The notes under the pieces: model-generated | What the model was told of the DNA's origin: nothing | Seen by the model: only the letters and a program-made list of their open reading frames with translations | Database searches by the model: none | Origin: an uncultured Campylobacter sp. | Lineage (GTDB): Bacteria; Campylobacterota; Campylobacteria; Campylobacterales; Campylobacteraceae | DNA: 34,439 nt | Reading direction: 5' to 3' | Assembly: GCA_900539505.1 (NCBI GenBank) | Contig: UQCL01000014.1 | Span: 1-34,439, forward strand | Made by a program: the position numbers and the translations under genes | In this document: positions 1-7,824 of the stretch, piece after piece | Layout: every line of letters starts with the position of its first letter | Numbering within the stretch: the first letter of the stretch is position 1

Positions 1-54
1 GGCATACGAGATGCAGCGTAGTCTCGTGGTCTCGGAGATGTGTATAAGAGACAG
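1..54 (+). other. Illumina Nextera i7 adapter remnant (not genomic)
   Basis: Positions 1-12 match the end of the Illumina P7 oligo (GGCATACGAGAT). Positions 13-20 (GCAGCGTA) are in the place of an 8-base i7 index. Positions 21-54 match the Nextera read-2 transposase adapter with one mismatch (T instead of G at position 30). The last 19 bases, 36-54, are the Tn5 mosaic end AGATGTGTATAAGAGACAG. The order P7, index, adapter, mosaic end is that of a library molecule. Genomic sequence starts at about 55, so the left end of this window is an untrimmed contig end. Confidence 0.97.
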
Positions 55-80
55 GTATTTAGTGATAAATTATATGCTCC

Positions 81-755
81 CTACTTTTTCGTGATTTTAT
101 AGAGTAAATTTCCGATGCTTTGGATTATCTGCACGAGTACGATCAGAATTACGACGGTATATGCCATTATATCGGGACGGAAGCGCTGAAAGCCGTAGCG
201 GATCGCCACATCGCCGAGCCCGCCGCCGCCGACAGTGCCCGCCATAGCCGTAAATCCGATGATGACGATGAGCGTCAGAGTAATCGCGCCGATGATACTA
301 GGTAGTGCCTCGACGAACATTACGCGAAAGATTATCTGCGTCTTGCTCGCGCCGAAGCTCTTCGCGGCCTCGATCACGCCGCTATCGACCTCCAGCAGCG
401 CGCTTTCGATGAGGCGAGCGATAAAGGGCGCCGAGCCGATAGTAAGCGGCACGATCGCCGCGGTGGTGCCGATGCTCGCGCCTACAAGAAGCTTCGTAAG
501 TGGAAAGAGCACGATCAGCAAAATTATAAACGGAAAGCTTCGCAGCGTGTTTATCACGACGTCCAGCACGGCGTAAACGATGCGGTTTTCGCAAAGTCCG
601 CCGCGACGCGCAAGGATGAGCACGATCGCAAGCACGAGCCCCAAAATAAACGCCAAAGCCGTGCTTACGAAGGTCATATACAGCGTCTCCAGCGTCGCGT
701 TTAGTAGCAGCTTCGGAATCACTCCGCTAAAAAAATTTTGTATCCACTCTATCAT
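81..755 (-). CDS. metI: D-methionine ABC transporter permease MetI
   Basis: Inner-membrane permease of the MetNIQ methionine importer, 224 aa, close to the usual length of about 217-220. Several hydrophobic segments are visible (about residues 17-48, 68-92, 95-112, 150-178 and 198-217). The EAA-type loop that docks on the ATPase MetN is present around residues 124-150, with the sequence EAAKSFGASKTQIIFRVMF. The ATG at 755 is preceded by AGGA on the minus strand. metN, which usually lies directly upstream, is absent: the gene upstream is a response regulator. metQ could lie beyond the contig end just 26 bases after the stop. Family assignment is secure; the substrate rests on similarity. Confidence 0.9.
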   Translation of the reverse strand: MIEWIQNFFSGVIPKLLLNATLETLYMTFVSTALAFILGLVLAIVLILARRGGLCENRIVYAVLDVVINTLRSFPFIILLIVLFPLTKLLVGASIGTTAAIVPLTIGSAPFIARLIESALLEVDSGVIEAAKSFGASKTQIIFRVMFVEALPSIIGAITLTLIVIIGFTAMAGTVGGGGLGDVAIRYGFQRFRPDIMAYTVVILIVLVQIIQSIGNLLYKITKK

Positions 756-842
756 TTATGTCCTTTCATTTTGTGCCTGTTTGCGCTATATTGGGCTTTT
801 CACCATTTTAAATTTTAAAATTGACGGCGCACGCAGGCCCGC

Positions 843-1520
843 TCATTGTATCAGCTTATAGCCTACGCCGCGGATAGCGTGGATGTAGCTGGGCGCCTTG
901 GACGTTTCGCCAAGCTTTAAGCGGATGCGACCGATGATGACGTCGATGCTTTTGCTCGAGGATTCCTCGCTTATAGAGCTGCAGTTATAGATGAGCTCCT
1001 CACGGGTGATCGCGCCGCCTTCCTTTTTGATGAGATACGAAAGCACGTCGTATTCGGCGATGGTGAGCGAGAGGGGCTGTCCTTTGAAGCTGATGACGTG
1101 GCGGAAATCATCCACTTCGAGATCTTTTTTAGGCTTGGCGGCGCGCTGGAGCGAGTTTATGTCGTAGCGCTCGATGTGGCGTTTGATGCGCGCCAAAAGC
1201 TCTTGCGGATTATAGGGCTTTGGCAGATAATCGTCCGCACCGAAGTCAAAAGCGTTGATCTTATCGGTCAGATCGTGGCGGGCACTCGAGATTATGATCG
1301 GTATATCGGTGTTTTTGCGGATCTCTTTGCAGACCTCAAGCCCGTCCATCCCAGGAAGCGTGAGGTCTAAAATCACGAGGTTGAAATTTTCTAAATTTAG
1401 CTTGGAAAGCCCCAAAAACGGATCGTCCGCGACGGTTACGTCAATATCGTATTGCTGCAGATATTCGCTTAAAATTTCGGCGAGTTCTAAATCGTCCTCT
1501 ATCATTAAAATTTTAGTCAT
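843..1520 (-). CDS. OmpR/PhoB-family response regulator (CprR/ArsR-like)
   Basis: DNA-binding response regulator of 225 aa. The receiver domain spans about residues 1-115, with acidic pair D9/D10, phospho-acceptor D52 in VILDLTLPG, S79 and K101 in LPKPY. A winged-helix Trans_reg_C domain follows at about 130-224, ending in RGVGYKLI. The receiver resembles the acid-response regulator ArsR of Helicobacter pylori and CprR of C. jejuni, by recall and not by alignment. No histidine kinase gene follows: metI comes next, 87 bases downstream. The ATG at 1520 has AAGG 6-7 bases upstream, and a minus-strand TATAAT at 1551-1546 gives a short leader. The regulon cannot be told from the sequence. Confidence 0.92.
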   Translation of the reverse strand: MTKILMIEDDLELAEILSEYLQQYDIDVTVADDPFLGLSKLNLENFNLVILDLTLPGMDGLEVCKEIRKNTDIPIIISSARHDLTDKINAFDFGADDYLPKPYNPQELLARIKRHIERYDINSLQRAAKPKKDLEVDDFRHVISFKGQPLSLTIAEYDVLSYLIKKEGGAITREELIYNCSSISEESSSKSIDVIIGRIRLKLGETSKAPSYIHAIRGVGYKLIQ

Positions 1521-1846
1521 AAAAAACCTTTGAAATTTTGCGCGGATTATAACAAAATATAGTTTATATATTTTAAAGCGGCAAATTTAGGCGAAATTTT
1601 ACAAAAATGAGGCGCGGCGGGGTAAAATTTTAAAATTTTTCAAAACCGGGCAAAATTTCAAAAATCAGCCCCAAAAATATGGTGGAATTTTGAAATTTAA
1701 AGAAGCAAAATCTGAAAAATTGACGAATTTGGGCTAAATTCGGCTAAATTTTGCCGATTTTTGCGTTTTTTTCTTAAAAAACTATTGTATTTTTTGCGAA
1801 ACTATTGTAGAATACCGCCGAAACCACTTTATTTTAAAGGATTAGC
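1521..1846. promoter_or_regulatory. Divergent intergenic region with promoters for the response regulator and hup
   Basis: This 326-base stretch holds no gene. On the minus strand TATAAT (1551-1546), preceded by TGT (an extended -10), is placed to drive the response regulator. On the plus strand TTGTAT (1785-1790), 17 bases, then TAGAAT (1808-1813) is placed to drive hup. The sequence AAACTATTGTA occurs at 1779-1789 and again at 1799-1809, exactly 20 bases apart and overlapping both promoter hexamers. The middle is AT-rich, with an AAATTTTAAAATTT palindrome near 1624. Confidence 0.6.
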
Positions 1847-2143
1847 ATGAAAAAAGCTGATTTTATCCAAGTAGTTGCCGAGAAGGCAGGTCTTTCCAAA
1901 AAAGATACCGTTAAGGTAGTAGATTCTGCACTTGAGGCTATCAAAGAGCTTTTGGTAAAAGGTGATGACATAAGCTTCATCGGCTTCGGATCTTTCGGCA
2001 TCGCAGAGCGTGCAGCTCGCGAGGGTAAAGTTCCTGGCACAAACAGAACTTACAAATCTCCTGCTACTAAAGTAGTAAAATTTAAAGTTGGCAAACAGCT
2101 AAAAGAGGCTGTTGCAGCTGCAAAAGGCAAGAAGAAAAAATAA
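1847..2143 (+). CDS. hup: HU-type nucleoid DNA-binding protein
   Basis: Small histone-like DNA-bending protein of 98 aa, the normal HU size. It starts MKKADFIQVVAEKAGLSKKD, the conserved helical dimerisation part. It has the GFGSFGIAERAAREG core at about residues 46-60, the beta-arm region with PGTNRTYKSPATKVVKFKVGK, and a lysine-rich end (KGKKKK). The ATG has AAAGGA about 5-6 bases upstream. It is a single-gene unit: a promoter with hexamers 17 bases apart lies just upstream and a strong terminator follows. No specialised IHF-type features were seen. Confidence 0.96.
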   Translation: MKKADFIQVVAEKAGLSKKDTVKVVDSALEAIKELLVKGDDISFIGFGSFGIAERAAREGKVPGTNRTYKSPATKVVKFKVGKQLKEAVAAAKGKKKK

Positions 2144-2155
2144 TTTTCTTGCTCC

Positions 2156-2184
2156 AAGCCCCGTCTTCGGGGCTTATCTTTTTT
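2156..2184 (+). terminator. Rho-independent terminator after hup
   Basis: Perfect 7-bp stem AAGCCCC (2156-2162) / GGGGCTT (2169-2175) with loop GTCTTC, followed by a T-rich tract at 2177-2184. It lies 13 bases after the hup stop codon. Confidence 0.9.
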
Positions 2185-2213
2185 AAATTTATACAATCAT
2201 AACTTTTCAAAAT

Positions 2214-2300
2214 GCCCGAGTGGTGAAATTGGTAGACGCACCAGACTCAAAATCTGGCGAGGGCGACCTCGTGTCGGTTCGATTCCGACCTCGGGCACCA
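2214..2300 (+). tRNA. tRNA-Leu (anticodon CAA)
   Basis: 87-nt class II tRNA with genome-encoded CCA (2298-2300). Acceptor arms GCCCGAG (2214-2220) and CTCGGGC (2290-2296) pair fully. The anticodon stem CCAGA/TCTGG closes a 7-base loop CTCAAAA, with anticodon CAA at 2248-2250, which reads UUG. The long variable arm (GGGCGACCTCGT region) and the T-loop GGTTCGATTCC fit tRNA-Leu. It follows the hup terminator by about 30 bases. Confidence 0.97.
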
Positions 2301-2415
2301 TAAATATTCTTTAAATTTTATCCGTAATTTCAACCGCCTTTTGCAAATTTCAACTTGCTATAAAATTTTTTATACTATTATTACCGCGGTATTTCTTTAA
2401 AAGAGGCAATTATTT

Positions 2416-3849
2416 ATGATACGTAAAATTCTTATCGCCAATCGCGGCGAGATCGCGGTTAGGATCATTAGAGCCTGCAGAGATTTGCATATTAAAAGCG
2501 TCGCGATCTACACCAAACCCGACGTTGATTGCTTACACGTAAAAATCGCCGATGAGGCCTACGAGGTAAGCACCGATGCGCTAAAAGGCTATCTGGACGC
2601 CAAAAAGATCGTCGAAGTCGCCAAAGAGTGCGGCGCCGACGCGATACATCCGGGATACGGCTTTTTGAGCGAGAATTTTGACTTTGCAAAGGAGGTGGAG
2701 GACGCGGGTATTATTTTCATCGGCCCAAAGCCCGACGTTATTCGCAAAATGGGCAACAAAAACATAGCTCGCTACTTGATGCGTAAAAACGGTATCCCGA
2801 TCGTGCCGGGCACCGAGAAGCTAAATCACGAGAGTATGGATACGATCAAAAAATATGCGCGCGAGATCGGCTACCCTGTGATTTTAAAAGCTAGCGGCGG
2901 CGGCGGCGGACGCGGTATCCGCGAAGTGTGGGACGAAAAAGATATGGAGAGCGCCTACGATTCGTGCACGAGAGAGGCGAAGACCTTTTTTAACAACGAT
3001 GAAATTTTTATGGAAAAACTAGTCGTCAAGCCGCGCCACATCGAGTTTCAGATCATCGGCGATAATTACGGCAACATCATTCACCTCTGTGAGCGCGATT
3101 GTTCTATCCAGCGCCGCCATCAAAAGATTATCGAGATCGCGCCGTGTCCATCGATAAGCGAGCATCTACGTAAGACGATGGGTACGACTGCAGTAGCTGC
3201 AGCAAAAGCGGTGAATTACACCAATGTCGGCACGGTGGAATTTCTACTCGATGATTACAACAACTTTTATTTTATGGAGATGAATACCCGTATCCAGGTC
3301 GAGCACGGCATTACCGAGGAAGTTACGGGCGTCGATCTTGTCGTGCGCCAGATCCGCATCGCAAACGGCGAAATTTTAGAGCTCGAGCAAAGCGATATTA
3401 AGCCGCACGGCTACGCGATAGAGGCGCGTATCACCTCCGAAAATGTCTGGAAAAATTTCACCCCCGTTCCCGGCACCGTTAGCGATTATTATCCAGCACT
3501 TGGTCCTTCCGTGCGCGTCGATAGCCACATCTACAAAGGTTATAAAATTCCGCCGTTTTACGACTCGCTTCTAGCCAAGCTAATCATCAAAACCACCGAC
3601 TACGACCTAGCCGTTAATAAGCTAGAGCGCGCGCTGAAGGAGTTTCGCATCGAGGGAGTGCGCACCATCATTCCGTTTTTGCTTAGCATCAGCAAATCGC
3701 GCGAATTCCGGCTTGGCTTTTTCGATACGAGCTACGTAGAGAAAAATTTAGACAAAATTTTAGAAAACACCATCGACGATATGCAGCCGAATAAAAACGA
3801 AGCGATCGCCGCTATCATCGCTGCGATGCGCAAATCTGCGCGGATTTAG
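2416..3849 (+). CDS. pycA: Biotin carboxylase subunit, probably pyruvate carboxylase subunit A
   Basis: ATP-dependent biotin carboxylase of 477 aa. N-terminal domain IANRGEIAVR (residues 7-16); ATP-grasp domain with the glycine loop GGGGGRG (161-167) after K158; catalytic MEMNTRIQVEH (287-297, with R292); C-terminal biotin-carboxylase domain to about 450. The length and wording match my recollection of C. jejuni PycA (about 480 aa) better than fatty-acid AccC (about 445 aa). The next two genes also follow pycA in C. jejuni. PycA charges biotin on the separate PycB subunit, giving oxaloacetate from pyruvate. Start: ATG at 2416, with AAAGAGG 10-16 bases upstream. If not PycA, it is AccC. Confidence 0.85.
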   Translation: MIRKILIANRGEIAVRIIRACRDLHIKSVAIYTKPDVDCLHVKIADEAYEVSTDALKGYLDAKKIVEVAKECGADAIHPGYGFLSENFDFAKEVEDAGIIFIGPKPDVIRKMGNKNIARYLMRKNGIPIVPGTEKLNHESMDTIKKYAREIGYPVILKASGGGGGRGIREVWDEKDMESAYDSCTREAKTFFNNDEIFMEKLVVKPRHIEFQIIGDNYGNIIHLCERDCSIQRRHQKIIEIAPCPSISEHLRKTMGTTAVAAAKAVNYTNVGTVEFLLDDYNNFYFMEMNTRIQVEHGITEEVTGVDLVVRQIRIANGEILELEQSDIKPHGYAIEARITSENVWKNFTPVPGTVSDYYPALGPSVRVDSHIYKGYKIPPFYDSLLAKLIIKTTDYDLAVNKLERALKEFRIEGVRTIIPFLLSISKSREFRLGFFDTSYVEKNLDKILENTIDDMQPNKNEAIAAIIAAMRKSARI

Positions 3850-3857
3850 GAAAGAGC

Positions 3858-4139
3858 ATGGATTTTTTAGATAGCCTAAAAGATATAAAAAAGGATATGC
3901 TTAAGGACAAGGCGGCAAGCTCCGCACCCAAAAAGCCCAAAAAACCTAATCCAAATCGCGACGAGTTTAAAGATATTTTTAAAGATGACGATTTGGGCTT
4001 GCAAAGCGGGGGCGTCCTAGACGGCGTCGCGGAGGAATTCGACGCAGCCAAAGAGAGCATCGCCGCACGCGAAAAGCGCCTCAAAGACGAGTTTTTAAAA
4101 TACGTAGACGCGGCAAATATCAAAAAGCTGAATGACTGA
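3858..4139 (+). CDS. Small conserved protein between pycA and the N-end-rule transferase
   Basis: A 93-aa, highly charged soluble protein with no signal peptide or membrane segment. Residues 15-45 are rich in Lys, Pro and Asp (KPKKPNPNRDEF). The last 35 residues look like a single amphipathic helix (EEFDAAKESIAAREKRLKDEFLKYV). It starts 8 bases after the pycA stop and overlaps the next gene by 8 bases, so it is translated as part of a pycA operon. A small gene sits in the same place in C. jejuni by recall. Function is not recognised. Confidence 0.8.
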   Translation: MDFLDSLKDIKKDMLKDKAASSAPKKPKKPNPNRDEFKDIFKDDDLGLQSGGVLDGVAEEFDAAKESIAAREKRLKDEFLKYVDAANIKKLND

Positions 4140-4866
4140 AATTCCATTTTGTACGCTGGATTTTGCCTGCCCCTATCTAGGCGGCAGAACCGCACGCAGC
4201 GAGTATCTCTACATAAAAGACTGCGACTTCGAGTATAATTCAAACTTGGTACAGCACGGCTACCGCCGCTTCGGCAGGTATTTTCAAAAGCCCGTTTGCG
4301 CAGCCTGCGCGGAGTGCAAAAGCCTGCGCGTCGATGCTTTAAATTTTAAATTTAGCAGATCGCACCGCCGCGTCTATAAAAATAATCGCACGACCGCCTA
4401 TGTATGGCAATCTCGCCCGCTTTTAAACGATGCGCGTTTGGAGCTTTTCGCGCTCTATCACGACTACATGCATCTAAAAAAGGGCTGGCCTGTGCAAGAG
4501 ATCGATTTTGAGCGATATGATGAAATTTACGTCCAAGGCCACGGCGACTTCGGCAAAGAAATCTCTTACTACGGCGAGGATGGGCGGCTTATCTGCGTCG
4601 ATCTCATCGATATCGTGGATGACGGCATCAGCTCGGTGTATTGCTACTACGATCCGTATCTGCCGCATCTAAGTCTGGGTAAATTTTCGCTTTTAAAACA
4701 GATCGAGTTCGCCCAAGATCTGGGGCTACGATGGATCTATCTGGGCTACGCGGTGAAGCAGTGCCCGAGCCTAGCGTATAAATTTAGCTACGAGCCGTAT
4801 GAAATTTTAAACTCATACGTAGAGCTTGACGCCCCCGCCGTCTGGGAGGGGCGCACAGAGAAATAG
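4132..4866 (+). CDS. bpt: Aspartate/glutamate leucyltransferase (bacterial N-end-rule transferase, Bpt/ATE family)
   Basis: Transfers an amino acid from leucyl-tRNA to proteins with acidic N-terminal residues, marking them for ClpAP-type degradation. At 244 aa it is the usual bacterial length. The N-terminal ATE domain shows CPYLGGRTARSEYL near residues 13-26 and the Cys cluster CAACAECKSLRVDAL near 56-70. The C-terminal ATE domain has SSVYCYYDP and the LRWIYLGYAVKQCPSLAYK signature near 203-221. The ATG overlaps the upstream gene by 8 bases. Older annotations call the same family arginyl-tRNA-protein transferase; the true aminoacyl donor cannot be read from sequence alone. Confidence 0.9.
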   Translation: MTEIPFCTLDFACPYLGGRTARSEYLYIKDCDFEYNSNLVQHGYRRFGRYFQKPVCAACAECKSLRVDALNFKFSRSHRRVYKNNRTTAYVWQSRPLLNDARLELFALYHDYMHLKKGWPVQEIDFERYDEIYVQGHGDFGKEISYYGEDGRLICVDLIDIVDDGISSVYCYYDPYLPHLSLGKFSLLKQIEFAQDLGLRWIYLGYAVKQCPSLAYKFSYEPYEILNSYVELDAPAVWEGRTEK

Positions 4867-5327
4867 GTTCTACGCGCGGACGCCCCGAAGCAGCTAGACA
4901 GACATACGCGCTGTGCGGTACGGTGCGTGAAAGGATAAGCTCCGCTCGCCCCCGCAGTCTATAAATACGTCGCGCGGTAGAGATCGTGCTGCCGCGTAGA
5001 ATTCGGTCGCGCAGATGCGACGCGGTATGTAAAAACGCGCCTCGGCGTCAAATCTCGCGCTGAAATTTCGCGCCGCTCGGCCTGCAAAAATATCCGCGGT
5101 GATAAAATTTAAGGCGATAAAATTTAAAAGTAGAGCAGATGGATTTGCAAATTTTACGGCAGGCTCGGCATTTGTGTGTCGCAAGACGGTACACGCGGCT
5201 TTTGGGCGTACTTGGCTCTTGAGTGCGCGCGAAAAAGGGCGATTAGTTTCGGCACTGTAAAAACTAGTTTCGGTTCTTTAGCGGACACCGCCGCGCAAGC
5301 GGCGGAGCAAAAAAGAAAGCGGCTGAT
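4867..5327. other. Gene-free interval with a GC-rich hairpin
   Basis: 461 bases between two convergent genes. The open frames across it look like chance products, with no ribosome site and no family resemblance. Near its right edge is a hairpin at 5288-5305 with arms CCGCCGC/GCGGCGG and tetraloop GCAA, 22 bases past the minus-strand stop. It lacks a T-run on the downstream side in either direction, so I cannot call it a standard terminator. Confidence 0.5.
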
Positions 5328-6146
5328 TCAGGGCAAATTTATCAGCTCGACTTTGTTTTCCAGCGATTTTGGGATTAATAAAACTTTGCCGTCGCTTGAG
5401 ATATCCGCAGGTCTTTGCATCGCGCCGAGGTTTATTTTGCGTATCTGTCCGTTTGCATCGATACGCCAAATTTTACCGCTTAAAAGGTCCTCGCCCCAGT
5501 CGCTAATTAAAATTTCGCCGTTTTTTCCGCGCGCTATGCCGCAGAAAACCCCTTTCATATCGGCAAAGATCGAAATTTCGCGAGATTTTAGATCCATGCT
5601 TAGCACGCGCCCAGGAACCTTTCCGCTAAGATCGAAGGTGGTGATCAGAAGCTTGTCGCCTTTAGCCAAAAGTCCGTTTGGGCTGCCTAGCGATGGATCA
5701 ATGCGCGCAAACTCATCCGCGGTGCGCGAGAGCAAGTCGATGCGCCAGATCGTCCCACGCGCGGGATCGCTTGCGAGCAAAACCTCGCTGCCGAGCGCTA
5801 CGACGTCGTTTAAGGCCTGCGCTCCCTCGATTTTTAGATTAAAAACCTCCTGTCCTTTGCTAAAGCCCCTGATCGCGTCCAGATCGCACACGTAGAGCAC
5901 GTCGCCGATCTGCGCCATTCCGCCAGGATTTACCAGATCGTCTATAAAATTGGTCTCAACGACGTTGGAATTTTTTACTATGCGGCTGATGAAGCCGTCG
6001 CGCTCTTGTGGATTTTCACTACTACCGCGGTTTGCGATATAAAAGGCGTCATCGGTAATGAGCGAACCACTAGGTGCGCTAAATCCGTCGATCTCTAGGG
6101 CAAAAAGCGCGCCCGCCAAGGCGCATGAAAGTAGAATTTTTTTCAT
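5328..6146 (-). CDS. Exported SMP-30/NHL-like beta-propeller protein
   Basis: 272-aa protein with a cleavable signal peptide (MKKILLSCALAGALFALE). The rest is built of repeated short beta-strand units: GSLITDDAFYIANRG, GGMAQIGDVLYVCDL, NDVVALGSEVLLASD, PNGLLAKGDKLLITT, CGIARGKNGEILISDWGED and RPADISSDGKVLLIP. This is the pattern of six-bladed propellers of the SMP-30/gluconolaconase or NHL type. It is likely periplasmic. The ATG at 6146 has GGAGA 5-9 bases upstream on the minus strand. It stands alone, convergent with bpt. No catalytic residues can be assigned; a sugar-lactone hydrolase or a binding scaffold are both possible. Confidence 0.75.
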   Translation of the reverse strand: MKKILLSCALAGALFALEIDGFSAPSGSLITDDAFYIANRGSSENPQERDGFISRIVKNSNVVETNFIDDLVNPGGMAQIGDVLYVCDLDAIRGFSKGQEVFNLKIEGAQALNDVVALGSEVLLASDPARGTIWRIDLLSRTADEFARIDPSLGSPNGLLAKGDKLLITTFDLSGKVPGRVLSMDLKSREISIFADMKGVFCGIARGKNGEILISDWGEDLLSGKIWRIDANGQIRKINLGAMQRPADISSDGKVLLIPKSLENKVELINLP

Positions 6147-7101
6147 AATCTCTCCTTGATCTCGCCAAAATTTTAAGAATTTTAAAATTTTTAAGGGAAG
6201 CGCCGAGTGCCGGGTTAAAATTTTAAAATTCGCAGCGAGCTTTAAGATGAGCGAAATTTAAACCCGCAGAGCAAATAAAAGCGCAATTTTAATTAAACAA
6301 GGCGGCTTGATCGGCAAAATTCTAGCGGGTTGGAAGGCCTTGCTTCGCGCGTCGCTTTTAATTTGATGCGTCGAAGCCGAAGTGAGTAGGTTTTGTGCGC
6401 TTTGGTTTACGCTGCCGCTCACGGAATTTAGCCGTGAAATTAGACAACATCTCGCGCGTAATTTCAAGCACCGTTGCATATGTAATTCATTTGCGGCTGT
6501 GTTCGTTTTGAAATTTAATTCTGCGAGTGGATATTTTTTGCAAACTGCCGCGTGATTTTGATGCGCAGACGGAGGTATCGCGTTTAAAGATGCCCCTCGC
6601 TTTAAAATTTGATTTAATTTGAACAAAGTGCGATTAAAATGCGATTTAAATTTTATGTACTGCGGGTGTAAATTTCGGTCGCAAAAAGAGAACCTGCCGC
6701 AAAAATTATTTAAAATTTGCAGTGCACAAAATACCTTTTGAAATTTAAAAACGAGCCCGAGACGCACTTCAAAAATTGATGCGCGAGATTTAGACGCCGA
6801 GTTTAAATCTCGCCGTCATAACTATTTCAAAATTTTAAGTACAAAATTCAAACCATACTGATACGCGCCTCGCACCGAAGCGCTACGCCTCAAAATTTAA
6901 TATGTAAATTAAAACGGGCGTGAAATTATTGAGCGCCGAGGCTTTACGGGCTTTAAAATTTTAATACGCAGATTTAGGTCGAGAGGCACGCGTACAGCCA
7001 GTCGCAGCCGTACACTTGAATTTTAAATCGTAAAATTTAAATTGCAGAAATTAATGCGCGCGCCGAAGTGGGATCTGAAAATTTAAAACGCCCTTACCGG
7101 C
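6147..7101. other. 955-base gene-free interval downstream of lptB
   Basis: No convincing gene was found. The longest open frame (minus strand, 6258-6767) reads as random sequence, with runs of Lys, Phe and Asn from AAATTT-type repeats, no ribosome site and no motifs. The interval alternates AT-rich blocks (AAATTTTAAAATTT-like near 6178 and 6217) with GC-rich connectors. In C. jejuni rpoN follows the lptB homologue (recall). No RpoN signature peptide was seen here on either strand. Confidence 0.55.
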
Positions 7102-7824
7102 TTAGATGCTAAAATCCTCGCCGAGGTAGAATTTACGGACGTTAGGATCGCTGGCTATCTCTTTTGCGGTGCCGCCGGCGAACAGCTCGCCGTCTTTGAT
7201 GACGTAGGCGCGGTCGCAGATCGCAAGCGTCTCGCGGACGTTGTGATCGGTGATGAGCACGCCGATGCCAAGATTGCTTAAATCGCGCACGATGCTTTGG
7301 ATGTCGCTAACGGCGATCGGATCGACGCCCGCAAACGGCTCATCTAAAAGTAGAAATTTCGGCGTTATCATTAGGCTTCGCGCGATTTCGCAGCGCCTGC
7401 GCTCGCCCCCGCTTAGGCTCACGCCTTTGCGCAATCTGATTGGCTCGATGTTGAGCAGATTTAGCATCTCATCGACCTTACGTGAGGCTTCGGCTTTATT
7501 TTTATAGGTAATCTCCGCGGCGAGCATTAAATTTTCCTCAACGCTAAGCTCCTTAAAGATGCTGCTTTCTTGTGGCAGGTAGCCGATGCCGAGCTTGGCG
7601 CGTTTGTGAAGCGGAACCTTTGCGATGCTGCTCTCATTAAGCAAGATATCGCCGCCGCTAGCGCTTATCAGCCCGCAGATCATATAAAACGTCGTGGTTT
7701 TGCCCGCGCCATTGGGCCCTAGCAGCCCTACAATCTCGCCATTGTAAAGTTCTAGCGAGATTCCTTTGATGATCGGCGTGCCTTTTATGGTTTTTTTAAG
7801 ACCCCTGACTTCCAGTTTATGCAT
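7102..7824 (-). CDS. lptB: LPS export ABC transporter ATP-binding protein LptB
   Basis: Cytoplasmic ATPase that powers LPS transport by LptB2FG, 240 aa. Walker A GPNGAGKTT (36-44), Q-loop Q85 in GYLPQESS, signature LSGGERRR (137-144), Walker B FLLLDEP with E162, and H-loop H194 in TDHNVRET. The sequence ESSIFKELSVEENL is typical of LptB and separates it from the closely related LivF/LivG branch. Its ATG overlaps the tsaE stop by 8 bases, so it is translationally coupled to tsaE. It ends the operon S4 protein-tsaE-lptB. Confidence 0.95.
   Translation of the reverse strand: MHKLEVRGLKKTIKGTPIIKGISLELYNGEIVGLLGPNGAGKTTTFYMICGLISASGGDILLNESSIAKVPLHKRAKLGIGYLPQESSIFKELSVEENLMLAAEITYKNKAEASRKVDEMLNLLNIEPIRLRKGVSLSGGERRRCEIARSLMITPKFLLLDEPFAGVDPIAVSDIQSIVRDLSNLGIGVLITDHNVRETLAICDRAYVIKDGELFAGGTAKEIASDPNVRKFYLGEDFSI

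Noticed and set aside
36..54. Transposon end (Tn5/IS50) in the genome
   Set aside because: It is the engineered mosaic end inside a sequencing adapter; P7 and index bases precede it.
5176..5895. 239-codon plus-strand frame overlapping the exported propeller gene
   Set aside because: The minus-strand gene has a signal peptide, ribosome site and repeated domain pattern; the plus frame has none.
6258..6767. 169-codon open frame on the minus strand between lptB and the propeller gene
   Set aside because: No ribosome site, no motif, and a composition explained by translated AAATTT repeats.
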